From Thermoflexales bacterium (GTDB taxonomy: Bacteria; Chloroflexota; Anaerolineae; S140-20), in assembly GCA_015484715.1 (NCBI GenBank), contig WFUY01000526.1:1-9491 (forward strand): DNA of 9,491 nt. Direction: 5' to 3'. Under the pieces are notes generated by a model. The model was not told the DNA's origin. It did not search any database and worked only from the letters and a program-made list of their open reading frames with translations. A program made the translations under genes and the position numbers. Of this stretch, positions 1-7,007 are shown piece after piece. The first letter of the stretch is position 1. Each line of letters opens with the position of its first letter.

Positions 1-2
1 AC

Positions 3-1184
3 TGGTACGGCGAGCAGGAGTCCATCGTCGGTGCCCGCCTGTTGGGGACCATCGGGCGCTTCCCCGCCAAGAGCGACAAGGTGATCGTGCGTCGGGCTCC
101 CCGCTCCCCGGCCGCCGAGATGGTCCGCCAGCTCCGTTCGAAGATCCTGCTGGCGCAGCCGGGTCGTACCTTTCGGACCCTCCTGGTCACCAGTGCGGCC
201 CCCCAGGATGGCAAGACGGTGGCGGTGGCCAACCTGGGCGCGGCCATGGCTTCGGCGGGCATGCGCACCGTGGTCGTGGACGCCGATTTTCGGGCTCCCT
301 CCCTCCACGAGTCCTTCGACCTGCCCAACGTCCTGGGCCTGGCCGAGCTGTTGAGCGCCGGGCGGGACGAGTACCGGGCGCTTCTGGACAAGGCGCTGCT
401 GGAGACCGATGTGGAGCACCTGACCCTGTTGCCGGCAGGGCGGCCTCCCCTCGATCCGACGATGCTCCTGACCTCGCCCCGCTTCCCCGAGCTGCTGGAC
501 CTGCTCCTGGAGCGCTTCGACGCCATCGTGATGGACAGCCCGCCGGTCCTGCTGGCCCCCGACGCGGTGATCCTGGCCACCCGGGCCGACGGGACGGTGA
601 TGGTCGTCAGCGCCGAGCACACCAGCCGGCAGGCGGCCCGGCGGGCCATCAAGGTGCTGCAGGACCAGGAAGGGGTGAACTTCCTGGGCGTCGTCGTCAA
701 CCGCATCCCGCTGCACCATTACGCCTACTACCTCCCTCCCCAGGTCACGGACGAGGCTGCCGTTTCGCTCCCCCGTCGGCTCTGGCGTCGGCTGACCGGT
801 TTCCTAAAGCCTATTCGCCATCGCCTGGGGCTGGGCCGGGAGCGCATCCGCGAGGATGGACGGGTGCTCCTCTCCCTGGCCGAGGCGGCTCACCTGCTGG
901 GGGTGCGCAAGGAGACGGCCCGCCGGTGGTGTGCCAGCGGCCGGCTCCCCGCCGTCAAGCGGGGCCTGCGCTGGTGGGTTGAGGAGGAGGCCCTTCAGGC
1001 GATGCTGAACGTCCGGCTGGGGTGGGACCTCGACGGATGGCGTGAGGTCGTGGGAAGGAAAGTGGATGGAGCGGAGGAAGGGGAAGAGGAAACGGGGCAA
1101 CGAGGCGAGGTGGCTCCGGCGGTGGAGCCGGTCGCCGTGGATTCCAACCTTGTGAGGGAAGAGGATGCTGACGGACCTGCGTGA
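3..1184 (+). CDS. Polysaccharide tyrosine autokinase (CpsD/Wzz-type BY-kinase), 5' partial, with C-terminal helix-turn-helix
   Basis: This is a bacterial tyrosine kinase controlling polysaccharide polymerisation or export at the membrane. The frame is open from base 3. The first in-frame start is TTG at 42, but the residues before it (WYGEQESIVGARLLGTIGRF) look like the linker joining a Wzz membrane domain to a kinase, so the true start probably lies upstream. Counting from TTG 42, Walker A is S51-T59 (SAAPQDGKT), Walker A' is V77-P86 (VVVDADFRAP) and Walker B is around D165 (IVMDSPP). A short Tyr-rich patch (HHYAYYLPP) follows the kinase core in place of a long tyrosine cluster. Residues 275-322 form an excisionase/MerR-like helix-turn-helix, followed by an acidic tail. 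The HTH is unexpected for this family. The gene overlaps the next one by 20 bases. The kinase call is firm; autophosphorylation at the short patch is inference. Confidence 0.9.
   Translation, partial: WYGEQESIVGARLLGTIGRFPAKSDKVIVRRAPRSPAAEMVRQLRSKILLAQPGRTFRTLLVTSAAPQDGKTVAVANLGAAMASAGMRTVVVDADFRAPSLHESFDLPNVLGLAELLSAGRDEYRALLDKALLETDVEHLTLLPAGRPPLDPTMLLTSPRFPELLDLLLERFDAIVMDSPPVLLAPDAVILATRADGTVMVVSAEHTSRQAARRAIKVLQDQEGVNFLGVVVNRIPLHHYAYYLPPQVTDEAAVSLPRRLWRRLTGFLKPIRHRLGLGRERIREDGRVLLSLAEAAHLLGVRKETARRWCASGRLPAVKRGLRWWVEEEALQAMLNVRLGWDLDGWREVVGRKVDGAEEGEEETGQRGEVAPAVEPVAVDSNLVREEDADGPA
861..1010 (+). other. Excisionase/MerR-like helix-turn-helix domain fused to the kinase
   Basis: Codons 274-323 of the kinase frame (numbered from TTG 42) read LSLAEAAHLLGVRKETARRW, then CASGRLPAVKRGLRWWVEEE and a closing helix. 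This matches the usual pattern of excisionase-type DNA-binding domains: 'L(T/S)xxEAAxxLGVsxxTVRRWxxxGxLPAxxxGxxwxvxxxxLxxxL'. The domain sits between a basic linker (residues about 245-272) and an acidic tail. DNA binding is inferred from the family pattern; the target is unknown. Confidence 0.8.
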
Positions 1185-1947
1185 GTTGCTGGCGTATCGA
1201 GAACTGCTCATCACCTGGGTGGGACGGGACCTCAAGGTCCGCTACAAGCAGTCCCTGATGGGGGCGGCCTGGGCCATCCTGCAGCCCCTGTCGGCCACCA
1301 TCATCTTCGCCATCATCTTCTCCCGCTTCGTGCGGGTGCCGACCGGGGGGATCCCCTACCCCATCTTCTACTACTCGGCCCTGCTGCCCTGGGCCTTCCT
1401 TTCCTCGTCCATCACCTTTGGGGTCTCCAGCCTGGTCAACAACATGAACTTGGTGACCAAGATCTACTTTCCCCGTGAGATCCTGCCCATCGCCTCGGTG
1501 CTGGCCAGCTTCGTGGACTTCCTCATCGCCTCCCTCATCTTCGTGGGGATGATGCTCTTCTACCGGGTTCCCGTTGGGCTGAGCATCGTCACACTGCCGG
1601 TGCTGGTGCTCATTCAGATCGTCCTCACGGTGGGGATCGTGCTGGCGGCCTCGGCGATGAACGTCTACTACCGGGACATCCGGTTCGTCGTCCCCGTGGG
1701 GCTGCAGCTCTGGATGTACCTGACGCCCATCATCTATCCGGTGACGCTGGTGCCGGAGCGGTTTCGGGGCCTCTACATGCTCAACCCGATGGCCGGCCTG
1801 ATTGACAGCTACCGTCGGGTGATCCTGAAGGCCCAGTGGCCTAACCCCTTCTACCTGGTGACGGCCGCGGCCATCTCCCTGCTCATCTTCGCTGTGGCCT
1901 ACACCTATTTCAAGCGCTCCGAAGCCCTCTTCGCCGACATCATCTGA
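1165..1947 (+). CDS. wzm: ABC-2 polysaccharide exporter permease (Wzm/TagG type)
   Basis: This is the membrane half of an ABC exporter that moves a lipid-linked glycan across the cytoplasmic membrane. The 260-residue length is typical of the family. Family signatures are an N-terminal amphipathic stretch ending RDLKVRYKQSLMGAAWAILQ, then KIYFPREILPIA, NVYYRDIRF, LYMLNPMAGLIDSYR and a C-terminal FKRSEALFADII. About six membrane segments are visible near residues 33-53, 64-88, 106-130, 138-160, 173-192 and 230-248. The ATG at 1165 is preceded by GAGGG at 1154-1158. It starts inside the kinase gene (20-base overlap), suggesting translational coupling, and lies 27 bases before its ATPase partner. 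It could equally be a teichoic-acid-type exporter if the cell has a single membrane. Confidence 0.95.
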   Translation: MLTDLRELLAYRELLITWVGRDLKVRYKQSLMGAAWAILQPLSATIIFAIIFSRFVRVPTGGIPYPIFYYSALLPWAFLSSSITFGVSSLVNNMNLVTKIYFPREILPIASVLASFVDFLIASLIFVGMMLFYRVPVGLSIVTLPVLVLIQIVLTVGIVLAASAMNVYYRDIRFVVPVGLQLWMYLTPIIYPVTLVPERFRGLYMLNPMAGLIDSYRRVILKAQWPNPFYLVTAAAISLLIFAVAYTYFKRSEALFADII

Positions 1948-1974
1948 CACGCAACGCGGTCTGGAGAACGCTCT

Positions 1975-3237
1975 ATGCCGGTCATTCGTTTCGAGAACGT
2001 CCACAAAGCCTACTACCTGGACCGGGGGCGGGGAAGCCTGCGCGACGCCATCCCGGCCGCCGCCCGGCGGCTGCTGGGCCGCCGCAACGGGCGGGAGGAG
2101 CGCGTCCTCTGGGCCCTCAAAGGGGTCTCCTTCACCGTCGAGAAGGGAGAGACGCTGGGCATCGTCGGACCCAACGGGGCGGGCAAGACCACCATCCTCA
2201 AGCTCCTCTCCCGGGTCACCCGCCCCACCAGCGGCGAGATCGAGGTCCAGGGGCGCGTCTCCGCCCTCATCGAGCTGGGGGCCGGTTTCCACCCCGACCT
2301 GACGGGCCGGGAGAACATCTACCTGAACGCCGCCATCCTGGGGCTCAGCCGCCGCGAGGTGGAAGAGCGGATCGAGAGCATCATTGATTTCGCCGAGCTC
2401 TGGGACTTCATTGACGTGCCCGTCAAGCGCTACTCGTCGGGGATGTACGTTCGGCTGGGCTTCGCCGTCGCCGCCCACGTGGACCCCGACGTGCTCTTGG
2501 TGGATGAGGTCCTGGCCGTCGGCGACTATATGTTCAAGGACAAGTGCATCCGGCGGATCAACGAGTTCCGGGACGCCGGCAAGAGCATGATCATCGTCTC
2601 CCACAACAAAGAGCAGATCCAGAAGCTATGCGACCGGGCCATCCTTCTCCACCGGGGCCAGATCGTCTACGCCGGGGACACCGGCGAGGTGCTGGAGCGG
2701 TACTACACCGAGTTCGCCGGTCAGGACCTGCGCCAGGGGCCGAACGGTCGCCACCGGAGGGAGCAGGGGGATCGCCCTATCGAGATCACCAAGGTCGTGC
2801 TGCTGGATGGGGAAGGGGAGCCTCGCAACGCCTTCGTGACCGCCGAACCGATGACCTTGCAGATCCACTTCCGGGCCCACGAGCGGATCGAGAGCCCCGT
2901 CTTCTACGCCCGGGTGCGCAACGAGCGGGGAACGCTACACGGCACGACGACGGCCCGTTTTGATCTGAACCGCACCTTCGAGGCCGGTGAGGAGGGGGTG
3001 GCCGTCGTCCACTACGAGAGCCTGAACCTGTTGACCGGTCACTACACCATCAATGTCGGCATCAAGCGGGACCATTTCTCCCCCTTCACCTTCGACCGCA
3101 TAGACGACGCGGTTAGCTTCAGCGTCGGGGCCCGCTTCGACCAGGGGGGCGCTCTCGTCTATCTGCCCCACCGCTGGACCTTTCAAGAACCGGAGCAAGC
3201 AATACCCAACGCGCAACACGTAACCCATCCTACGTAA
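1975..3237 (+). CDS. wzt: ABC exporter ATPase with C-terminal glycan-binding domain (Wzt type)
   Basis: This cytoplasmic ATPase drives export through the adjacent permease. Walker A is at G65-T73 (GPNGAGKTT), the signature at Y153-M157 (YSSGM, the polysaccharide-exporter form), Walker B at V173-E178 (VLLVDE) and the switch His is H210 (VSHN). The first ~40 residues before the ATP-binding fold are extended, as is usual for polysaccharide ABC ATPases. Residues about 262-405 form a beta-rich C-terminal domain (IEITKVVLLDGEGE through YLPHRW) like those that recognise the modified end of an O-antigen chain in known Wzt proteins. The ATG at 1975 has GGAG at 1964-1967. The last ~16 residues (QEPEQAIPNAQHVTHPT) look unlike the domain and are partly encoded by a dispersed repeat. 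The glycan bound cannot be told from sequence. Confidence 0.95.
   Translation: MPVIRFENVHKAYYLDRGRGSLRDAIPAAARRLLGRRNGREERVLWALKGVSFTVEKGETLGIVGPNGAGKTTILKLLSRVTRPTSGEIEVQGRVSALIELGAGFHPDLTGRENIYLNAAILGLSRREVEERIESIIDFAELWDFIDVPVKRYSSGMYVRLGFAVAAHVDPDVLLVDEVLAVGDYMFKDKCIRRINEFRDAGKSMIIVSHNKEQIQKLCDRAILLHRGQIVYAGDTGEVLERYYTEFAGQDLRQGPNGRHRREQGDRPIEITKVVLLDGEGEPRNAFVTAEPMTLQIHFRAHERIESPVFYARVRNERGTLHGTTTARFDLNRTFEAGEEGVAVVHYESLNLLTGHYTINVGIKRDHFSPFTFDRIDDAVSFSVGARFDQGGALVYLPHRWTFQEPEQAIPNAQHVTHPT
3211..3226 (+). repeat. Dispersed short repeat, copy A
   Basis: GCGCAACACGTAACCC lies at the 3' end of wzt and matches the copy at 5011-5026 at 14 of 16 positions. The core ACGTAAC recurs at 3232-3238. 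This copy is inside the coding frame and encodes part of the Wzt tail. A weaker relative, ACGCAACGCG, is in the wzm-wzt gap at 1949-1958. Confidence 0.6.
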
Positions 3238-3252
3238 CGTGCCCCACGTAGG
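3229..3252. repeat. 7-bp inverted repeat across the wzt stop codon
   Basis: CCTACGT (3229-3235) and ACGTAGG (3246-3252) are exact reverse complements around a 10-base loop, and the wzt stop codon TAA (3235-3237) falls at the stem-loop junction. No T-run follows, so it does not look like an intrinsic terminator. It could be a weak mRNA hairpin or a decayed repeat. Confidence 0.5.
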
Positions 3253-3276
3253 CGGGCGCATCGGAGACAGACGGCT

Positions 3277-5001
3277 ATGGCTCATCGCAAGACCTTTATC
3301 CTGAGCATAGACAGCGGCTGTTGGGACTACCTGGACCCCCTCCTGGCCCAGGGGCGGATGCCCAACCTGGAGCGGCTGATCCAACAGGGTAGCCGGGGGG
3401 TGCTGGAATCCACCATACCCCCCATCACCCCCGTGGCCTTCGCATCCTTCATTACGGGCCTCAACCCCGGCAAGCACGGCATCTTCGACTGGGCCGTGCG
3501 TCGGGGCCGGGGCTTTCAGTCGGCCAGCGCCGTCTCCCGGCGGGGCACCCCCTTCTGGCACTACCTGAACGCCCAAGGGGTACGGGTGGGGCTCTTGAAC
3601 ATCCCGATGACCTACCCTCCTCAGCCGCTGGACGGCTTCCTTATCGCCGGCATCGTCGTGCCCCGCTCGGCCCGCGACTTCACCTATCCCCGCCCATTGC
3701 TGGAGGCCATTGAGCAGCGGCACGGCCCTTACGAGGTAGAGGTCTCCCGTCGCCCGGCTCCGCCGGACCAATGTGCCTGCCCCGACGGGGACCTGGACCT
3801 GGACGTCGAGGACCCCGTTCGTCCGGTAGCCCACGGCGGCGATCCCGAAGCCTACCTGCAGGCGTGGCTGGAGCAGGAGCGGCGACAGACCGACATCGCC
3901 CTGGAGCTGATAGACGAGTACCGGGTGGACGTGCTGGCCTTCAACTACGTCTCCCTGGATCGGCTCAACCACTTCGCCAGTTGCTTTGAGCACGTGGAGC
4001 GGGCGCTGGAGAACGTGGATGCCCAGATTGGCCGCTTTATGGAGCGCTTCCCGGAAGCCAACTACATCGTTATGTCCGACCACGGCTCCCGCCGCATCCA
4101 AGGGGCCTTCCTGCTGGGCAAGTGGCTGGCCGAGCACGGCTACCTGCGCTATGGGGAGCAGAACCTGCGCATTCCCCGCCACGAGGTGAACTTCGTCCTG
4201 ACCCGGCTCTTCCAGGAGCACTACGGCTGGCGTGGCGTTGGCGAGCGGATAGCGCGGCGGTTGGTGGGTGGGCTGTTACGGATCTTCCCACCGGCGCTGT
4301 TGGAACCCCTCTGGAAGCGGCTGGCCGCCCAGGCCCCCGGTGCCTTCGCCTACCGCTTCACCAGCCGCGTGGACTGGCCCCGCACCCAGGTCTACGCCCG
4401 TTCCCCCAACGGCCCTCTCTTCATCAACCTGCGGGGGCGCGATGAGCACGGCTGGGTGCGACCGGGACGGCAGTACGAAGCCATCCGCGAGGCGGTCATC
4501 GCCGACCTGCGCCGCGTCCGCGATCCCTTCACCGGAGAGCCCCTCTTCCAGCGGATCTACCGTCGCGAGGAGCTGTACCAGGGTGAAGCTGCCGCCGAGG
4601 CCCCGGACATCATTCTCGACCCCTACGGGTCTAGCTGCGACCTCATCGTGGACAACAGTCCTCAGGCCTTCCACTTCGTGAACCGGCTCACCCGCTTTGG
4701 GGACCACTCCCACGAGGGCCTCTTCGTCCTCAGCGGCCCTGATTTCGCCCGACTGCCGGATGGGGAGCATCGGGCATCCATCCTGGACATCCCGGCGACC
4801 CTGCTCCATTTGTACAACGTGCCCATTCCTGAGAACTTCGATGGACGGGTGCTCACCGACCTGCTGGCGGCCGACTTCCTGCGCCGTCACCCGGTGCGCA
4901 CCCAGGCCGCCGATGGCGATGGAGCCGGTCCTCAGCGCGAGTACAGCGATGAGGAGATGGCCCAACTGACAGAGCACCTGCGTGAGCTCGGCTACCTGTA
5001 G
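3277..5001 (+). CDS. Alkaline phosphatase superfamily protein (type I phosphodiesterase/nucleotide pyrophosphatase-like)
   Basis: This is a metal-dependent phosphoester hydrolase or transferase of 574 residues. The expected two-metal site is present: D12 (LSIDSG), the likely nucleophile T51 (PITPVAFASFITG), D228 and H232 (SLDRLNHF), D268 and H269 (MSDHG), and H477 in FGDHSHEG. The motif NPGKHGIFD follows the nucleophile, and the C-terminal part (ILDIPATLLHLYNVPIPENF) is typical of this phosphodiesterase group. There is no signal peptide or membrane segment, so it should act in the cytoplasm. The ATG at 3277 has GGAG at 3263-3266. It sits 39 bases after wzt and 28 before a glycosyltransferase. 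The substrate is unknown; from context it may be a sugar phosphate, nucleotide sugar or phospho-substituent on the exported glycan (inference). Confidence 0.88.
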   Translation: MAHRKTFILSIDSGCWDYLDPLLAQGRMPNLERLIQQGSRGVLESTIPPITPVAFASFITGLNPGKHGIFDWAVRRGRGFQSASAVSRRGTPFWHYLNAQGVRVGLLNIPMTYPPQPLDGFLIAGIVVPRSARDFTYPRPLLEAIEQRHGPYEVEVSRRPAPPDQCACPDGDLDLDVEDPVRPVAHGGDPEAYLQAWLEQERRQTDIALELIDEYRVDVLAFNYVSLDRLNHFASCFEHVERALENVDAQIGRFMERFPEANYIVMSDHGSRRIQGAFLLGKWLAEHGYLRYGEQNLRIPRHEVNFVLTRLFQEHYGWRGVGERIARRLVGGLLRIFPPALLEPLWKRLAAQAPGAFAYRFTSRVDWPRTQVYARSPNGPLFINLRGRDEHGWVRPGRQYEAIREAVIADLRRVRDPFTGEPLFQRIYRREELYQGEAAAEAPDIILDPYGSSCDLIVDNSPQAFHFVNRLTRFGDHSHEGLFVLSGPDFARLPDGEHRASILDIPATLLHLYNVPIPENFDGRVLTDLLAADFLRRHPVRTQAADGDGAGPQREYSDEEMAQLTEHLRELGYL

Positions 5002-5010
5002 ATATGCTAT

Positions 5011-5026
5011 GCGCAACCCGTAACAC
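5011..5026 (+). repeat. Dispersed short repeat, copy B
   Basis: GCGCAACCCGTAACAC fills most of the 28-base gap between the phosphodiesterase and glycosyltransferase genes and matches copy A (3211-3226) at 14 of 16 positions. It occupies the place where the ribosome binding site of the glycosyltransferase should be. Confidence 0.6.
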
Positions 5027-5029
5027 GCT

Positions 5030-6262
5030 ATGAAATCCCTGCTCATCACCTCAACCTTTCCGCCCCGCCTGGGGGGACGTGAGAACTACCTGTACAACCT
5101 CTTCGCGCACCTGCCTGCCGAGGAGGTGGTGGTCCTGACTCCGGACCGGGAGGGGGACTGGGAGCGCTTCGATCGAGAGAGCCCCTTCCCCATCATCCGC
5201 ACCGAGCCGGAGGGGTTCCAGTGGTTTTACCAGGGGGGGCGGCGCCTGCGATGGCGTTGGTTTTCCTTTCTGGCCCGCCTCTGTCGGCAGGAAGAGGTCC
5301 GGGTTGTCCACTGTGGTACGGCCCTGCCCGATGGGCTCTCGGCGCTCCTGCTGCAGCGGACCTTAGGTCTCCCCTACGTCGTCTACACCTTCGGCCTGGA
5401 GGTCCTGCGCTATCGGGATCAGCCCTGGACCCATCAGCGGTTGATGCGGGCCTTGCACGAGGCGAGTCGGGTCGTCGCCATCAGCAACTTCACCAAGCGG
5501 GAACTCGTCCGGCTGGGCCTCCCGGCCGATAAGGTGACGACCATCTACCCGGGTCTGGACACCCAGCGCTTCCGGCCCGATCCCGAGGCGGGGGCTGCCC
5601 TCCGCAAGCGGCTTGGCCTGGAGGGGAAGAAGGTGATCCTCACCCTGGGGCGGCTGGTGCCCCGCAAAGGGCAGGACCGGGTGATCGAGGCGCTTCCCCA
5701 GGTCCTGCGCCAGGTGCCCGACGTGGTCTACCTCATCGCCGGCGATGGGCCGGACCGGGAGCGGCTGGAGAGGCTGGCCTGGGACCAGGGCGTGGCCGAC
5801 CACGTTCGCTTTGTGGGGCGGGTGGCTCACGGCGAGGGGCGGGCCTACTACAACGCTGCGGACCTTTTCGTCATGGCGAGCCGTCGCATCGAGGGGGAAG
5901 GGGATGTCGAGGGGTTCGGCATCGTCTTCCTGGAGGCCAACGCCTGCGGTCTGCCGGTGCTGGGTGGGCGTTCCGGGGGCGTGGTTGAGGCCGTTGCCGA
6001 TGGGGAGAGCGGCTTCCTGGTGGATCCCAACGATCCCGCCGACATCGCTCGGCACATCGTTGCCCTCCTACGGTACGACGAACTGGCCCGCCGTTTGGGA
6101 CAGCAGGGGCTCCGCCGCGTGCGGACCCAGTTTTCCTGGAGACGCGCCGCCGCCCAGGTACAGGCGATGAACGAGGCCCTGGCCACAGGAAGCCCCCAAG
6201 CCCGATTCCGACTCCTCCAAGGAGCCCAGTTCCTGCTTCGGAAGCAGTGGGCTGCGCTCTGA
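5030..6262 (+). CDS. Glycosyltransferase family 4 (GT-B fold, PimB'-like)
   Basis: This retaining glycosyltransferase of 410 residues probably transfers a sugar from a nucleotide donor onto a lipid-linked or lipid acceptor at the inner face of the membrane. The N-terminal acceptor domain begins MKSLLITSTFPPRLGGRENY with the family Gly-rich loop at 15-16. The donor domain has GRLVPRKG (R208, K213 for diphosphate contacts), AGDGP, and the EX7E pair E294 and E302 within VEGFGIVFLEANACG. The stretch around E294 closely resembles PimB'-type mannosyltransferases, but donor and acceptor cannot be fixed from sequence. The ATG at 5030 fits the family N-terminus exactly, yet no Shine-Dalgarno motif is visible before it, so translation may be coupled to the gene upstream. 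Confidence 0.93.
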   Translation: MKSLLITSTFPPRLGGRENYLYNLFAHLPAEEVVVLTPDREGDWERFDRESPFPIIRTEPEGFQWFYQGGRRLRWRWFSFLARLCRQEEVRVVHCGTALPDGLSALLLQRTLGLPYVVYTFGLEVLRYRDQPWTHQRLMRALHEASRVVAISNFTKRELVRLGLPADKVTTIYPGLDTQRFRPDPEAGAALRKRLGLEGKKVILTLGRLVPRKGQDRVIEALPQVLRQVPDVVYLIAGDGPDRERLERLAWDQGVADHVRFVGRVAHGEGRAYYNAADLFVMASRRIEGEGDVEGFGIVFLEANACGLPVLGGRSGGVVEAVADGESGFLVDPNDPADIARHIVALLRYDELARRLGQQGLRRVRTQFSWRRAAAQVQAMNEALATGSPQARFRLLQGAQFLLRKQWAAL

Positions 6263-6284
6263 TCATCCCCCTCTGGCAGACAAC

Positions 6285-6288
6285 GAGG
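6285..6288 (+). promoter_or_regulatory. Ribosome binding site that decides the GNAT start
   Basis: GAGG lies 6 bases before ATG 6295. The alternative in-frame GTG at 6247, inside the glycosyltransferase gene, has no comparable site, so 6295 is preferred. Confidence 0.55.
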
Positions 6289-6294
6289 CCGACA

Positions 6295-7002
6295 ATGTGT
6301 GGAGGGATCATTCGACGGGCACTTTACACCTATCAGACCGAGGGACTGCGGGGCGTCTGGCGGAAGAGCCGGAACCGGCTGGCAAAACAGCCCCAGTATC
6401 GGCGGTTGCTGGTCCTGGAGCTTCCCTTCACCGACGCCCTGCCGATCATCGAGCCCAAGGTTCCGGCCACCTTTGAGGAATTGGCACCCGCCGATGTGGA
6501 CGAGCTGATCGCCCTGCGACCTTACCTCACCCGGTGGGTGATCGAGCAGCGTCTGGAGGCGGGCCATCGTTTCTACGTGGCCAAACTGCATGGAAGGATT
6601 GTGCACACCCGCCTGGTGGCGGTGAACAAAGCCTATATCGGCTATCTGAAGCTGGCCTTCCCCTTGTCACCGAGGGAGGTCTACTTCGGGGAAGCCTACA
6701 CCGTGCCGGAGTTCCGGCGTCAGGGACTCCACTCGGCCTGTCTCTCTTTCGTGAGCCGGTTGATGCGCCAATCGGGGTACCATCACGCCATCGCTCTGGT
6801 CTATCCCCGTAACCGGCCCGCCCTTCGATCCCTGGAGAAGGTGGGCTTCCGGCGCAGAGGGATCATCGGCTTCGTGAGCCTGTTGGGGGCCTACCGCTAC
6901 TTCTACTGGGCCCGACAGGGGGGCTTCGACCGCCTGGACAACGCCCTCTTCGTGCCCAGGGGGAGGCTGGTGCCGGCGGAGCTCCAGGGGCAGATTTGGT
7001 GA
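6295..7002 (+). CDS. GNAT family N-acyltransferase
   Basis: This protein of 235 residues has the GCN5-related acetyltransferase core in its second half. The segment FGEAYTVPEFRRQGLHSAC (Q143-G144 region) is the acyl-CoA pyrophosphate loop, with H146 where many members have Gly or Ala. It is followed by ALVYPRNRPALRSLEKVGF, the usual 'N..a...yeklGF' helix and strand. The first ~30 residues (RRALYTYQTEGLRGVWRK) are basic and amphipathic and may lie against the membrane. The ATG at 6295 is chosen for its GAGG site; GTG 6247 would add 16 residues and overlap the glycosyltransferase gene. It lies immediately before the amide-ligase-like gene. In this context it could acylate an amino sugar (inference); the substrate is not identifiable. 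Confidence 0.85.
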   Translation: MCGGIIRRALYTYQTEGLRGVWRKSRNRLAKQPQYRRLLVLELPFTDALPIIEPKVPATFEELAPADVDELIALRPYLTRWVIEQRLEAGHRFYVAKLHGRIVHTRLVAVNKAYIGYLKLAFPLSPREVYFGEAYTVPEFRRQGLHSACLSFVSRLMRQSGYHHAIALVYPRNRPALRSLEKVGFRRRGIIGFVSLLGAYRYFYWARQGGFDRLDNALFVPRGRLVPAELQGQIW

Positions 7003-7003
7003 T
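6998..7003 (+). promoter_or_regulatory. Ribosome binding site for the asparagine-synthetase-like gene
   Basis: GGTGAT, which pairs with the 16S rRNA tail, lies 4 bases before ATG 7008 and includes the GNAT stop codon. AGGGG at 6986-6990 could instead serve TTG 6996 or GTG 6999. GTG 6999 would give a 4-base GTGA overlap with the GNAT gene. Confidence 0.4.
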
Positions 7004-7007
7004 TCTG

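Noticed and set aside
955..2604. 549-codon open frame on the minus strand
   Set aside because: It is a shadow of the kinase, wzm and wzt genes. The translation is His/Gly/Asp/Pro-rich with no recognisable domain, and it covers three convincing plus-strand genes.
2935..4221. 428-codon minus-strand open frame
   Set aside because: Antisense shadow of wzt and the phosphodiesterase, caused by high G/C and rare stop codons. It shows no family motif.
5009..5023. Four-codon mini-ORF as a leader peptide
   Set aside because: It lies wholly inside the dispersed repeat and has no ribosome binding site, so it is probably incidental.
6247..6294. GTG start at 6247 for the GNAT protein
   Set aside because: The added residues (MGCALIIPLWQTTRPT) do not match the family, and there is no ribosome binding site. 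ATG 6295 has GAGG at good spacing.
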